Shown here: piece by piece, positions 22,641 through 34,007 of the stretch
Layout of the letters: each line of letters begins with the position of its first letter
Numbering within the stretch: the stretch's first letter is position 1
Assembly (NCBI GenBank): GCA_013368315.1
Contig: JAACJM010000101.1
Span: forward strand, 124,001-188,000
Reading direction: 5' to 3'
DNA from: Tetrapyrgos nigripes
Taxonomy: Eukaryota > Basidiomycota > Agaricomycetes > Agaricales > Campanellaceae
DNA length: 64,000 nt
Made by a program: the position numbers and the translations under genes
The notes under the pieces: generated by a model
The model's input: the letters and a program-made list of their open reading frames with translations, nothing else
What the model was told of the DNA's origin: nothing
Database searches by the model: none

Positions 22641-24768
22641 AGCGTCGAAGAAGAAGTGGAATATACAGTCATACACTACTTAAGTACTTGTTGATATTAA
22701 TCTTGAAGTAGATAATAAGTCTAATCATATTGATATAATTCTACAACAAATAGAACGGTAGCTACATCAGTAACAAAAATGATCATGAATGTCATTGAAG
22801 ACATGAGACAGTGACAATGACAGCATGGAAACTATGGTAGGAGACAAGAGTGCATATAATGATAATACTGTACCACAACGAAAGAAATACCTGGGCATGC
22901 ATATGTGTTCGCCTGAGGGCGAATGGCAATTGTTGAGGCTTGCACAGTCCCAAAGACAAAGCATCCATTAGTATCACGACGTAGACAACAACAGTGACAC
23001 ATACAAAGGAGCATCAGCAGTGCCTTCCGTCCAGTCCTTGGCTTCAGTGGCTTTGGGAGAGGAAGATGAGGACAAGTGTAGTGTAGGCAGAGATGGGCAA
23101 AGGCAAGAGGAGTAATGATGAGTAAGGGCAATTGAGAAATGAAGAAACAGCACATATATGCACTTGGTCTCAGGTTCGCCTTTAGTGTATTCCTCCATAA
23201 CAGATTTGGTTCAGAGCTGGCCAGGTTGCAAATCTACATTTCGAGTGAGATAGTATGAGAAAGGTGCTTGGAGCTGAGTTTGAGAAAGGCGAGATGGTGA
23301 CACGACAGCGACTCACAGAGCATGAGTAATTGTTGCAGAAGACAACAACAACGGTGACAACACACTGAGAAAGAACTCACCATCCTGAATGGCGGATTGT
23401 TGAAAGCAAATTGGGTTAAAAGGGACAAAACTGGTCTCAAACGGAAGGAACTTACTATAAGCCTACTGCGTGCTCAGAATGAAGGGTGGGTACTGAGCAG
23501 ATACTGGGCAAGTTGTTGAGGAGGTAGAGCTTTGAGATCTTGAGAGTCGGAGAGTGGGGCTAGGAGTAGAATGAGTGAAATGGGGGCTGAGTGCTGAGCA
23601 ATGAGGAGACAGTATTGGTACAAGTTGAAGAAGGAAATTGACGCGTCGCCCAGTTTTGGGCGCGGTTTAGTGGAGTTTGAAACTACGTCATCTAGACTGC
23701 TCTTCAAAAATTTCATCAAACTCCACAAAAGACTCTGCAGCAGATCCCTTGTGCACACTGTTGAACAGCTTGCAGGGTGTATTGCAATTGGGATTTGTTC
23801 TGGACAATTTCTACGTCTGCGATCTCGAAAATTCCTTCAGACTCCTCCCTCCAACACTGACTCATCTGTGTTGCACTTTTCGGACACGACTGAGTGTATT
23901 TTGGGGTATACTCTGCTGCAGCGAATATTCTTCCATGGATATAGGGCTTGTGGGAGGCTATAGAGCTCAGTGGGTCATTATATGCCCATGAGGGATCAGT
24001 CCCAAGCACAAAACAAGCCTTATATGCACCGTCATTTTTGGTCAGTCTGAAACATGTGGCTGCATAGTGCAAACTGTCTATTATCATTTATGCCAGTGGA
24101 TTCTCATCATCCATCTGGACTCTGAAGCCTTCTCCACTCGCAAAAATGTGAGCCAGCTCACTCAGCTCACTCTATCTCAGACAGTTACACATGACCAAAG
24201 ACTTGTTTCCAGTGCTTTTCAGCCCACCAGTATGCTTAGACCACAGGATAGAAAATTATGACAGGCTATGGCTTTCACTTGGTTTTCACCACATATATGT
24301 GCCTAAAACTGTGACTTCTAAGTCAACTGCCTTGCCCATAGACTAGACATTGCCTCAACAGACCCATTCACCCAAAGTTCTGCTAAACTTCCAGTTTGAG
24401 CCTTCTATGGACTTCCCAAAATACTCTCTCATCATACTTCTGCACTTTCTGCTCATTGTTCACCGCCTTCTCTGTTACTGCAACCTCCACATCATTCAGG
24501 GTATTAAATGCAGGTGGAAGTGACATTTGAACACTTCCTGACTTGGGACTTTTTTCCTCCGCCATTTAGACATTTGTTCAAACAAACTTGCCCGTATTAC
24601 TATGAGTTATCTTTTATGTTATCCAGTATCTATGAGTACCGTCATTTAAGTGTGTAAAAGGTACTACACTGGAATTTATCTACAGCTCTTCATGCATTAA
24701 CATCCTATGTAAGGCTATGGATAATAGAGGCCTTGACTGATGTCAAGCTGATGTTACTCTGAACTTTC
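22641..24768. other. No gene recognised
   Basis: Candidate frames are 23601-23963 (+), 23716-24087 (-) and 24383-24565 (-, starting MAEEKSPKSGSVQMSLPPAF). None has a recognised domain. The last could be an N-terminal exon of an unknown protein because it starts with a clean ATG and is polar and acidic. Confidence 0.4.
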
Positions 24769-24965
24769 ACCTGTGAGAACAGTTCTACTTTGTTCTATCA
24801 GTGTTCTATTGAGAAGAATGGTTCTGAGCAGTTCCAACAGTGTTCTATGAGCCAGAACCGTTCCAGTTGTTCCAACAACGTTGCATCTTATGAGAACAGT
24901 TCTGGTAGATGGAACCTCTAGAACACCGTTCGAACATAGCGTCATTTTCAATGATGATAGAACAA
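24769..24965 (-). repeat. GGAAC-rich repeat, inverted copy 2
   Basis: The block is full of GAACAGTTCT, GTTCCAGTTGTTCC and GTTCTATGAG motifs and is homologous to 22370-22640 in the opposite orientation. The two copies lie about 2.1 kb apart. Confidence 0.55.
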
Positions 24966-25392
24966 TCAGCATAGTTGCACCAATAAATGTATTTAAACAG
25001 TACCCTCAAATTTGGAATGACCAAAGTATTGAACACATTTAGATATGTTCAATGGTTATGGGTCTTTGAAAACTGCACAATGATTGAGAGCCACTTAAAT
25101 GCTGTAAAGGACTGGGGTAAAGGGCCATTGCCTTGCATGGCAAGTTACGAGGCCCTTTCACATAGTCTGGTGGAGGGACCCAGGCGCGATGAGGAATGGC
25201 GGAGGAAGCAAGGAAGAAGGTGCACCCAGATGCTGCCTATGCTGCCTTGGTTACATGTTGGTCCGAGGAAGCTGTGAACAACGTCATGATGGTTGCGACC
25301 ATGATTCCAGATGAGCGCTTGATGAGCACCAACGAACAGGCATGGGAGTTTGAACCGTGGAATCCTTGGAAGGTCGCTCTGAAGTGACATAA

Positions 25393-25676
25393 GTTATTGC
25401 TGTTTTCAAAAAAGTTCGTGTGCACATCACTTTGGTTGATTTTTGAGTTTTTGGACTTGATTTTGTGAGAGCTGCAGCTCACTCGTTTCCCCACCTTTTG
25501 CCTTCATTTTTAGCATGAAATGATGTTATTTCAGTGTCTCTAGGGCCTGCTGTAAATAGCTAGATACGAAATATATTTCTTATCATGCTCAGTTTTTGGG
25601 CTCCCTCTACTGCATTTGAGGAATTGCCTGATATCTACAAAGTGTACAGCCAAGCTAAGGGTATCTAACAAAGCAT
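25393..25676 (+). repeat. Left arm of the long inverted repeat
   Basis: It is complementary to 29206-29775 with few mismatches. This arm has no MITE and so shows the pre-insertion sequence (TTATCATGCTCAG) corresponding to the MITE site in the right arm. About 230 bp between the GAGGCC tip and this arm (25165-25392) has no counterpart on the right. Confidence 0.8.
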
Positions 25677-25771
25677 AAAGATGAATAGAGAGGTCTGAGA
25701 GAGTCTTGTAGCAGGGTGCCAGTGGAATTGAAGTGATGAAGATATGGACACCTTACACCTCGTTCATCTTG

Positions 25772-27987
25772 ATGGGGAGTCAGAAGACCGCAAGAAAGTG
25801 CCTCACCAAATCACAGAAGCATGCTCTGCAGGCTGGAGCACCTTCCAATGCCGCAAAGCAGAAGAAAACAGCTACCAAGACCAAAACATCCACAACAACC
25901 AAAAAATCTCGCCCCGAGAAAACTACGGCTAAGAACAACACTCAGCCACTTCCTATCCCTGCAGACCCTTCAGAGAAACCTTCAACATGTCCTAAAGCTC
26001 AACCCAATTACAAGGGTGCACCAGTGGTTCCTCCTGATGCTGATACTCAGGCAGCCAGACTCTTGATGTCTTTTGCTGGTCATAGCAACATAGATTCAGA
26101 AGACCAGGAAGCTGCTACAGGAAGCCCTCCCCCTGATCCAGATGACCATCAGCAGTATCCTGGATTTGGCAACTTGGTGCAAGGCTGGAAGGAATATGAG
26201 AAGAAGCATGCAGAGAAAGCTGAGGCTGAGATTACTAATGGGGATGAAGACAAGGATGAGCTGGATGAAGATGAGGATGAAGATAGTGAGGATGAGGAGA
26301 TTGAGGGGGAGGAAGCTGCTGTCTTACCTGTATTAACCAAGAAACCAGGTGTGTTTGCCATTGACATTGCAATTGACTGACTGTCAGATCCTGTACTCAC
26401 GCTGTCTTCTTTACACTGGAAGCAAGTCCCTGTAAATATGCTGCCATACAGGAATATTACAGCAGCCTTACTACAAGTCATTCAATAAGTAACACACCTT
26501 ACATTACAGGAGTATTACAAACACATATATTTTTCAGAACAATCCTGTAAGACTGCTCTCTGAAATACCTCTGTATTTCTCAACAGTATTACAGAATGTA
26601 TTACCATGACACTATGTCACACTGAAATGTTGCTGTAATCCCCCCTGCTTTACAACAGTCTTACCGGATTGTTCTGAAAAATATATGTGTTTGTAATACT
26701 CCTGTAATGTAAGGTGTATTACTGATTGAATGACTTGTAGTAAGGCTGCTGTAATACCCCTGTATGGTGGCATATTTACAGGGATTTGCTTCCAATGTTA
26801 GTTTCGTGTGTTCTCCTTCATGTCCGTGAGCCTTCGCTGCCCTCTGAGGATGAAGAAATCAATGAAGACCATGATGAAGAAAAAGCTGAGGAAGTCATTG
26901 TCAAATACTCTGTCCTTAAATCCAACAATTCACAAAAACTGGTACAACTTACCAATCAAACCCCTTATAAAGAGTTCTTGAAGGCTATTGTGAGTGGGAT
27001 GGGGATCAAGGTCTCTCACCTTGGAGACCTAGGCTATATCTATAGCTGGACACTGAAAACTCCCAAGGCAGTCCCAATAACAGTCAGCGATGAGGATGAG
27101 TACAAGGAAATGATTGATGGAATAAATGATTGTAGCCAGACAAAGGCTGGGCAGAAGGCCAAGTTCCTGGAGGTCTCCATTGATGATCTGTCTGCTGGTG
27201 CTGAGCCTAAGAAGTCAAAGACCAAAAGTAAGACAAAAGTGAGCTATCTCCATGAGAATGTTTATAATATCCATATGGTGCTAATATAGCCTAATGCTAG
27301 AGCAAGTTGAAGAGATCTAGAGACTCCTCTGATGAAGACTCCTCTGATGAGCCAGCTCTGAAGAAGAAACAAACATCTACTGCCTTGATTGCCCAAGATA
27401 TTGCTCGCCGTTTTCCGTGCCCTGATGGAACCCACCCCAAAGATAGTGCTGGTTGTACATTGCTTGATAATGGAGACCACTATGCATTTACCAATGCTGA
27501 TATTGCCACTTGGGTTTCTCTTGTTGTGGATCTTCTTGTTTCGTGTTCTTATGTTGTTTTGTTGACACTTCAACAGCAAAAAAACACTGCAACAGTGAAA
27601 GAAGTTCCAGAAGATCTCAAGCTCCCATACAAAGCAGTGGGGCAGCAGATGTCCAAGAATGCAACCCAGGGAAACCCTGGTTGGCATGCAGGTATGGCCT
27701 TTCATCCTCCTGTCCCTGGATATCCCCCCTTCATGTGGCCAGGATGTCCACCATACTTTCCTTACCCTCCTGGACTTATTCCTCAAACTCCCCAGCCCCA
27801 AATGCTCACTGCAGCTCCAGTTGCTCCATCTCAGCTCTCACCATCTCCTAAGCAAAAGTCAAACCCTGTCTATCCACTGGCAGAATCATGGCTTTCATCA
27901 CTTGATGTGGATCCAGAGCATGGCATAGATGATGAGAACTTTGCATTATACACTGCAGCACTAGCAGACAAGGGTCTGAGAGGATGA
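25772..27987 (+). CDS. Intact four-exon gene of unknown function inside the inverted-repeat element
   Basis: Exons 25772-26350, 26831-27238, 27307-27513 and 27577-27987 join in phase to 534 residues. An upstream in-frame ATG at 25733 is possible. Order of features: a Lys/Thr-rich basic N-terminus; a proline-rich part; a long Asp/Glu run (about residues 160-190); a central globular part (YKEFLKAIVSGMGIK, then GYIYSWTLKTPKAVPITVSD); a KKSKTKSKTK nuclear-localisation-like run; RRFPCPDGTHPK with DNGDHYAFTNADIATW; and a Pro-rich stretch (PPFMWPGCPPYFPYPPG) before the end. I do not recognise the family; composition suggests a nuclear, nucleic-acid-associated protein. Intron 1 is long because it contains a MITE. 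No frame break is seen, in contrast to the transposase beside it. Confidence 0.6.
26414..26797. repeat. CACTG-ended foldback MITE with TTA target duplication
   Basis: 384 bp. The ends CACTGGAAGCAAGTCCCTG and (inverted) CATTGGAAGCAAATCCCTG, and most of the interior, are palindromic, for example ATATATTTTTCAGAACAATC pairing with its complement 130 bases later. TTA lies at both 26411-26413 and 26798-26800. It sits within intron 1 of the 25772-27987 gene. A 3-bp duplication and CACTG ends indicate CACTA/EnSpm mobilisation. Confidence 0.9.
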
Positions 27988-28059
27988 TGACATTAGTGCT
28001 AGAGATTACCAAGTGGGGTACTGCGAACCATTTGCTGAAGTACACTAAGGAAGATGTAC

Positions 28060-29075
28060 AGAACACACAGAAGGAGGCAGAGAGGGAGGCAAAGATGCAG
28101 AGACTATAGTGGCAGAAAAAGCAAGCTCTATAGGATTAAAATCTGGGGAATAAGGAGGAAGATAGAGAACATGGTAGCCTCAGCTCTCAATAAGCTCTAC
28201 AATGTCTTCATTCTTGTGGATCCGGGCATTGTCCGTGACAATGACTGAGCCTGGAGCCATCTCCCTGTCCATACAATCAAGAGCCTCAATGAAATCGTAG
28301 AACCGCTCCTTTGTGAATGAGCCTTCCACAAGCTGAGCATGCATCATACCATTGAGGGTCAGGGCTGGTAAGAGGGAGTACCTGAGATAATCTCAATGGT
28401 CAACCATATAAAACCAGCATAATGAGAGACTCACCACTTTCCTTCAGCCCTTTGGCCTTTGAGTGCCTATGCACATAAGCGAAGAGTGGTACACCAGTCA
28501 AAGGAACTTTCATTGACAAAGACAGTGTTTTCTGGTTGATAGTGCTGCACATAGTTGATCTGGTAATTTGCCCTTTTGTTTTTGTTGCGCTCCTTCACAG
28601 CCTTGGTCAGCTGTAGACAATGTTGAATGTTGAGACATTTTTATGCAACTGAAGACAAAGTACGCACCTCCTTCATTGAAAACCCCATTCTCTGCAGTGT
28701 TTTCCAGACTGTAGACTCACTGACTGTTGCTCCTTTTTGGTCTTCTAGCTCTTGTTTCAATTCGCAAAGATATGAGTCTGAACGCCACTCTACAAGGGCA
28801 CTGAGAAGCTGCAACAAAGGTGAACATATATATATGATTCAACTGACAAGACAACATACCTTGACATCATCTCTACACAGTTTCTGAGGCCTCCCTTGAA
28901 GTTCCTTGACTCAGAGACAGTGTACATGTCCATGGTAGTGATAATACTTGTACAGTTGTTGTATTGATCGTTTGGGAACCCCTGAGTAATAAGCAACCTT
29001 GGAGAGAGGTAGATGATGTCCTAGGTGAATAAGAGTATGTCACAGATCATCTGAAAGTGGCCGGCCACGAACCAT
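28060..29075 (-). pseudogene. Tc1/mariner-superfamily (IS630-like) DDE transposase, dead
   Basis: Reading from ATG 29073: MVRGRPLSDDL then a TGA; HLGHHLPLSKVAYYSGVPKR (helix-turn-helix); QGRPQKLCRDDVK; intron; VSESTVWKTLQRMGFSMK; ERNKNKRANYQINYVQ; NTVFVNESSFD, where the first catalytic Asp (FVDES) is Asn; ALKGQRAEGK; YSLLPALTLNGMM; GSVIVTDNARIHK, with the second Asp kept; and PPYSPDFNPIE, with the Glu kept. Stops interrupt several blocks, mostly TGA or TAG where Arg is expected, consistent with C-to-T change at CpG. The order is that of fungal Tc1/mariner transposases, which cut at TA dinucleotides. It cannot be active. Confidence 0.85.
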
Positions 29076-29205
29076 GATGGTGGTAGAGGAACAAAGCAGA
29101 ATTTGATGACATGTGGAATAGCGGGCTGCAATTATCTGTGACTAGGGCATTGTTCCCACTTTAGCTGCTTCCTAGATCCCTGCACAAACTCCCTGGGCTT
29201 TGCTA

Positions 29206-29775
29206 GACAGCCTTAGCTTGCCTGTACTCCCTGCAGATATCACAAATTTGCTCAGATACAGTAGAAGGAGCCTGAAAAGTGAGTATCACTGGGTGCAAAC
29301 ACTTGTAATTCCTTGGATATACAGAGGAATTACATAAGACTTACACTGGTACACTCAATATGTAAGTCCACTTGACTTACTGAAGTATTACCAGAGACCA
29401 AGAAAAATAGAACAATTATATATGACTATTGTAAGGCATGAAGTCTCACAGTGGTCCTTGGTAATACTTCAGTAAGTCAAGTGGACTTACATATTGAGTG
29501 TACTAGTGTAAGTCTTGTGTAATTCGTCTGTATATCCAAGGAATTACAAGTGTTTGCACTCAGTGTATGACAACAAGTGTATTACAGGTCTAGCTATGTA
29601 CAGCAGACCCTAGAGAGACTGAAATAATGTTGTTTTGTGCTAAAAATGAAGGCAAAAGGTGGGGAAATGAGCAAGCTGTAGCTCTCACAAAATCGAGCCC
29701 AAAAACTCGAAAATCAACCAAAGTGATGCACAGGCGAACTTTTTCGAAAACGGCAATAACTCAGCCTAAAGGCCT
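29206..29775 (-). repeat. Right arm of the long inverted repeat (interrupted by a MITE)
   Basis: Reverse complement of 25393-25676, with 277 extra bases (29289-29565) plus a 3-bp duplication. The arm includes the upstream region of the transposase gene, so part of the inverted repeat is former 5' flank or leader of that gene copied to the other end. Confidence 0.8.
29289..29565. repeat. CACTG-ended foldback MITE with TAT target duplication
   Basis: 277 bp with ends CACTGGGTGCAAACACTTGT and inverted CACTGAGTGCAAACACTTGT. The two halves are complementary almost to the centre, for example ACTTACTGAAGTATTACC pairing with GGTAATACTTCAGTAAGT. TAT lies at 29286-29288 and 29566-29568. The left arm of the host element gives the empty site. 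Confidence 0.93.
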
Positions 29776-30300
29776 TGTAACTTGCTATGGTTTTAGGGAG
29801 TAAAACTGTATGAATATAGCAGATGAACAGCAAGAAATCTGAAATGTGGCTGTGCTTATCTCTATGTTTTCAAGATTTTTACACTTTCTTTACAGTAGGT
29901 ATACCACTCTTTTGAAGTCATATACATGGTTTTTATGGTACATAAACCTGTATATGATAACTTACATTGGTACCTGCTGCAGATTTACCTATACCAGTTG
30001 CTATTGCAGTTATTATCCATTTGCTTTTCCTGGGGTGGGTTTTCGGTCTATCAAATAACCATGAATTTGCAACACTGACCAGTTGCATCATCATTTGCTC
30101 CCGAATCCAGTATGAGAGTCCTTGTAAGTCTGAGCATATGCCTCTCCAATTTTATACTCACCTACATTGTCTCATAGTCAATTCATTTGGGATTTTTCCC
30201 TTTCCAAGCTCTACATGAATTGTCTACTTTCAATGTAAGGCTTCGCTTCTTTCCTACATATTTGAAATATTGCCCTCACAAGTCTTGCATTGAAATGGAT
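29776..30300. other. 3' flank of the peptidase-like pseudogene; no separate gene
   Basis: On the minus strand the frame of the next feature continues in pieces (FNARLVRAIFQICRKEAKPY at about 30230-30300, and QTYKDSHTGFGSK near 30100), interrupted by stops. The plus-strand frames here are shadows. Confidence 0.4.
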
Positions 30301-30939
30301 TCATTCTGCTGCAACTTCCATTCCTGTTTGGACATATAGAACCACTACAGCTTTCTTGTTAGCAGATAATTTTGCTGGTATCCCAGTGCCAATGCCATCA
30401 TATACCCACTCCTGAGCTCCATGAAACATCCTGGTGATGAAGTGACCCCTTCTAAAATAAATGATGCCATTTATGTGATATTCCTGAGACCCAGCTCCTT
30501 GAGGCACCTCTATAATATTTTGAATTTCCATCTTACATTCATAAAGTAGAGACATCAGCAAAAAGTTTGGAAATCTCTGGAATGTGTATTTACAAGTATG
30601 ACATTTATCAACCCAAGGCTCAATAAAATGAGAAACCCAATGCTGTGTAGATTGGTATGTACCAATTGTACGTGTTAACATTAAATTGCATTGTAACCTG
30701 TCCAGAAAATCTGAGTGATTATTAATGCAAAGAACATTTCTCTTAGTTGTTGGGCTCAGTGTTAGATAAGCAAAGTAAAGGAAAGTCAATCCAACTAGCA
30801 TGAAGCAATGCAACAGAAAGTAGAGCAGTGAACAGTAAAGCAAAGTAGTGGAGTTTGAAATCTTGCTTACCCCTAACTCTGGTTTGTCATTGTGGCAAGG
30901 GCTGAGCATTGTGGGTGGGTTGGCTGCAAAAAAGCCCAA
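30301..30939 (-). pseudogene. Ubiquitin-peptidase-like (USP-type) protein, copy 1, partial
   Basis: The minus-strand frame is nearly identical in order to the plus-strand sequence at 45240-45640. It has PTTKRNVLCINNHSDF, STQHWVSHFIEPWVDKCHTC (zinc-binding CxxC), RYTFQRFPNFL-like strands, and YHINGIIYFRRGHFITRMF followed by GAQEWVYDGIG. The last block, with the HF of GHF and the following Tyr-Asp-Gly, resembles the histidine box of ubiquitin-specific peptidases. The cysteine box (seen in copy 2) is missing here, and the N-terminal part of this frame (TLLYCSLLYFLLHC) is intronic AAAGT/AAAGC repeat translated in reverse. It is therefore a pseudogene. The substrate is unknown; in this setting it probably travelled with a transposon. 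Confidence 0.5.
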
Positions 30940-32189
30940 ACATAGACAGGTATGGGTATGGAGATAGTCTGAGGACTGGAAAAGAACATGGTTACTGTTA
31001 GAGTGAAATTATGGCAAAGAAACAAGAAGACTTACTTGGAACTGCAAACCATAGAGCCCTTCAAAAGTGCTGGTGGTACAAGGCTTTCCCAATACTGTGG
31101 TTCCTCTGTAGGCAACAACTTCCACTCTTACGAAATCCTCTTCATCAGATTGGCCATATTCGGGATAAACGATGACAGCACAGAGCTGTTGGAGCAGGGA
31201 TGGGGATGAGTATTTGGCATAGGAGTTTGAGGTGCAAATTAGGGTTTGAAAAACTTGCACAAGAGAAGGATTTGCACAGGTTCTTTGAACCTTGATAAGA
31301 TAAGAGACTGTGTAGGATAGAAGTAGAAACAACAAGCACACACCTTTGGAATAGCAATGAAAGAGTGGCACCACCATATTCCAACAGCCTCAACTAGCAC
31401 TGTCCTTCCAACATCCAATAAGGAAAAAATGATAAAGGCTGGCTCAACCTCACCTGGAAGGCTGCAGCTTGCAGATCCCCCAGCCAATGAGGGGCCATAG
31501 CCAGTAAATATTGACTTGACCCTATGGAGGTGTTCAAGGAAGACAAAGCCAGAGTGATCAGAAGCCAGAGTGATCACTGGCTGGAATTTCGAAGCTACTG
31601 CAGGTATACCACAATGACAATTCTGCAAGTAAAGGAAAGTACAGTAAAGCAAAGCAAAGCAAAATTACTTAACAAGGAAAGCACAAGTAAAGTAAAGTAA
31701 AGCAAAGCACAAGCAAGTTTTTGCATGGGAAAGTAAACCAAAGCCAAGCAAAGTATGACAGAAAAGTTACTTATGCAACAACCCATCTTCAGGGCAGTGG
31801 ATAAACTTTTCAGAGTATGACCTTTCTGCTTCTTTCTCCTCCTGCAGGTGTCACCTTTTCCCTTGCCTTGACATAGATATTGAAGTCAGGACACAACTGT
31901 ACCCAAAAAGTGACAGCTAGTAATGGAGTGGGAAGAAGCCAGATGAGGAACTGTTGAAGAAAAGAGAGGAAAAAAGAAAAAGAAAGCAAGTGATGAAGAA
32001 GATGAGAGATCAAGAGGAAGAAATATAATGAAAAATGAAAGAGAGCAAAAGAGAAAGGAAAGCAATAAAAAAGAACAAGACAAAATGAAAGATTAAGATT
32101 GGAAACTTTCATTACCAGTCACAAAGATATTGAGACAATGTCATTGTTTGGTCATGTTAAGAAATACAAGGGCTGCAGATATGGGTAAG
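30940..32189. other. Unassigned; possible further exons (-) and AAAGT/AAAGC repeats at 31620-31760
   Basis: Minus-strand frames at 31009-31200 (VIVYPEYGQSDEEDFVRVEV) and 31400-31640 (SKFQPVITLASDHSGF, VKSIFTGYGPSLAGG) look like coding sequence because they are varied and end near splice signals. They may belong to the same gene as the peptidase-like block downstream. 31620-31760 is a loose tandem of AAAGT and AAAGC units; a similar run lies at 30770-30850. 31960-32090 is purine-rich low-complexity sequence. Confidence 0.35.
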
Positions 32190-32306
32190 GACTCAGAGGA
32201 AACCGGAAACAACAGCACAGGAGGAGACAGGATGAATATGCACTGCCACATGCAGAAACGGAGTGTAAAGAACTCAGCCTCATTTCATTTAGCCTTGTAA
32301 TTACCA
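32190..32306 (+). repeat. GAGGCC-family 3' part
   Basis: It reads CCACATGCAGAAACGGAGTG, TAAAGAACTCAGCCTCATTT, then CATTTAGCCTTGTAATT. The upstream sequence GGAAACCGGAAACAACAGCA matches the corresponding interior of the copy at 20098-20449. No 5' hairpin was found. Confidence 0.55.
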
Positions 32307-33640
32307 GATTAAATGCCTGAGCAGAATGGAATTGAGTACTTGAAGCACGGAACACTGCTGAAAGTGTCAGTGATATTTTGTTTTCCCATTTAGATGAAGT
32401 CGCAAATAGGAGTGCAAAAAGTTCCAATGAGTTTGATGTATGGGGTTCTAGGTTTTATCCAGGTTTCAGCTCATAGGAAAGTGCACTCCATAGGGTCATT
32501 ATGGTGCACTCCAAGTCAGCTGCAAAGTTTTGGGTCACAGTGCTTGGCACACTCCATAACCATCTCACTACTTCCTCCTCTCCAGGACACGGACTCTATT
32601 GTAAATCATTTCCAAAAATTAAATTTTAGCTGAGAGGTCTCCCTTTTACATTTTACATTACAGGATAGCTCCAGACACAATGTCAGCTTCCATCATCTAG
32701 TCAATCAAACTGACCACCATCATATTATACAGCTGCTAGATGTGATAACACCGCCTGAGAGAAAATCAAGTTTGCCACCATCATGAATGGGTCCATTGAC
32801 GTTGATGGCAAATGGAGCACCTGAGCTTGAAGAAAGCTGAGTCTGTCAATCACAATGGTAGTACCCACAGGACTTTCCATTTACTTGGCATAAAAGAAGA
32901 GGCAGAGCCTCCAAGTGAGCTTTCCAACATTCTTTCATTTCCCAGACTTCTCCATATGACAATGATCCACTGGTCTACTGGATCTTCACATCTTCAATAC
33001 CTTCTAATTATCAAACACATATTTCTTCACCATTATTCCTATTTATGTATGTAACACCAAACATTTACAAGGCTGAATGAAATGAGGCTGAGTTTATTAC
33101 ACTTGATTTCTGCTTGTGGCTATGTTTAAACAGTCCCGTCTATCCATCTGTTAAATGGGTTTGGACTGGAGCTATCCATGGGGCTGTGTTTCTAGCTATA
33201 GCTTTGTCTTGGTGCATTTCATTGTGACCTGACAGAAAGAAATATTAGTTCCAACACAACAAGTGGCTGCGCCTACTGCTGGCAAATTCTGTTCATTCCA
33301 CGTGATGTACACACTGCAGTTAGTGTTGCCACAGGTTGAGCCTGTACAAAACTTGGGTCATCACTTAAGTTGGCTCAAGCCAGCACAAGGCTCCTTCTTA
33401 ATCTAGTAATCATAGTCCCAGTCAGTGCATTTTTGACTGACTTTGAGCTCAATTCTATGCTACACTTGTACTTGATACATAGTTTTGAGTATGTAAAAGT
33501 GTAGTTAGGTATCTAGTTTGAATGAAATGATAATTCTATAAGTTTCATTAGGTCTGCAACCTGACCTTTGATCAGCATCTCTCACAGCTCATCAGTTCCC
33601 AAATCTGTAGTTGTCACTCCATCCTGAACAGTGTCAGATT
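32307..33640. other. No gene recognised; GAGGCC 3' end (-) at 33064-33125
   Basis: TTTACAAGGCTGAATGAAAT, followed by TTATTACACTTGATTTCTGC and TTGTGGCTATGTTT, is an inverted 3' module. The frames at 32394-32633 and 32812-33054 have no recognisable features. Confidence 0.45.
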
Positions 33641-34007
33641 CAGTGTTGTCAATTAAGGGCTTAAATACTTCTTAACAGTTATCAAGGTAAGGGTATTTAA
33701 AGCTTAATGACAGAGATTTTTCGAAAAGTACAATTTACATGCCATAATCATCACCAGACCCTTCAAGCTCTCCATCATCTGGTGGTTCATCGGAATACTC
33801 CGCTGCAAGAAGCTCCATCATCATCACCTCTTCATTAAATGCTCAGTGATGTGTATGAGGAGCAATGAAGTCATTCAACAGTTGCTTTGGGGTCCCTCTG
33901 AAAAGGTCATCAAGGGCGATTAGCAACCATTTGCGATTGACAGGCTGCACCGTTGAGCTGGTAGATTCATCAACATCCATATCTGAATTCTCATCCACAT
34001 CTAGTTC

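Larger units (their letters stand above)
25120..29795. mobile_element. Long-inverted-repeat DNA element with two convergent genes
   Basis: Arms at 25393-25676 and (inverted) 29206-29775 match over about 280 bp once the MITE at 29289-29565 is removed. Both read GTTATTGC, TTTTC, AAAAAGTTCG and CACTTTGGTTGATTTT, through to GATATCT and AAGCTAAGG. Outside the arms both ends carry a GAGGCC-like tip (GGCAAGTTACGAGGCCCTTT at about 25140; inverted at about 29758-29785). Between the arms lie an intact gene of unknown function (+) and a decayed Tc1/mariner-type DDE transposase (-). Whether arms, ORF and transposase form one original transposon or a composite is not settled. Confidence 0.6.

Noticed and set aside
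25120..29795. Helitron interpretation of the GAGGCC hairpin tips
   Set aside because: Hairpin-near-end resembles Helitron 3' termini, but there is no CTRR end, no TC start and no A/T insertion site, and both tips of this element carry the motif in inverted orientation.
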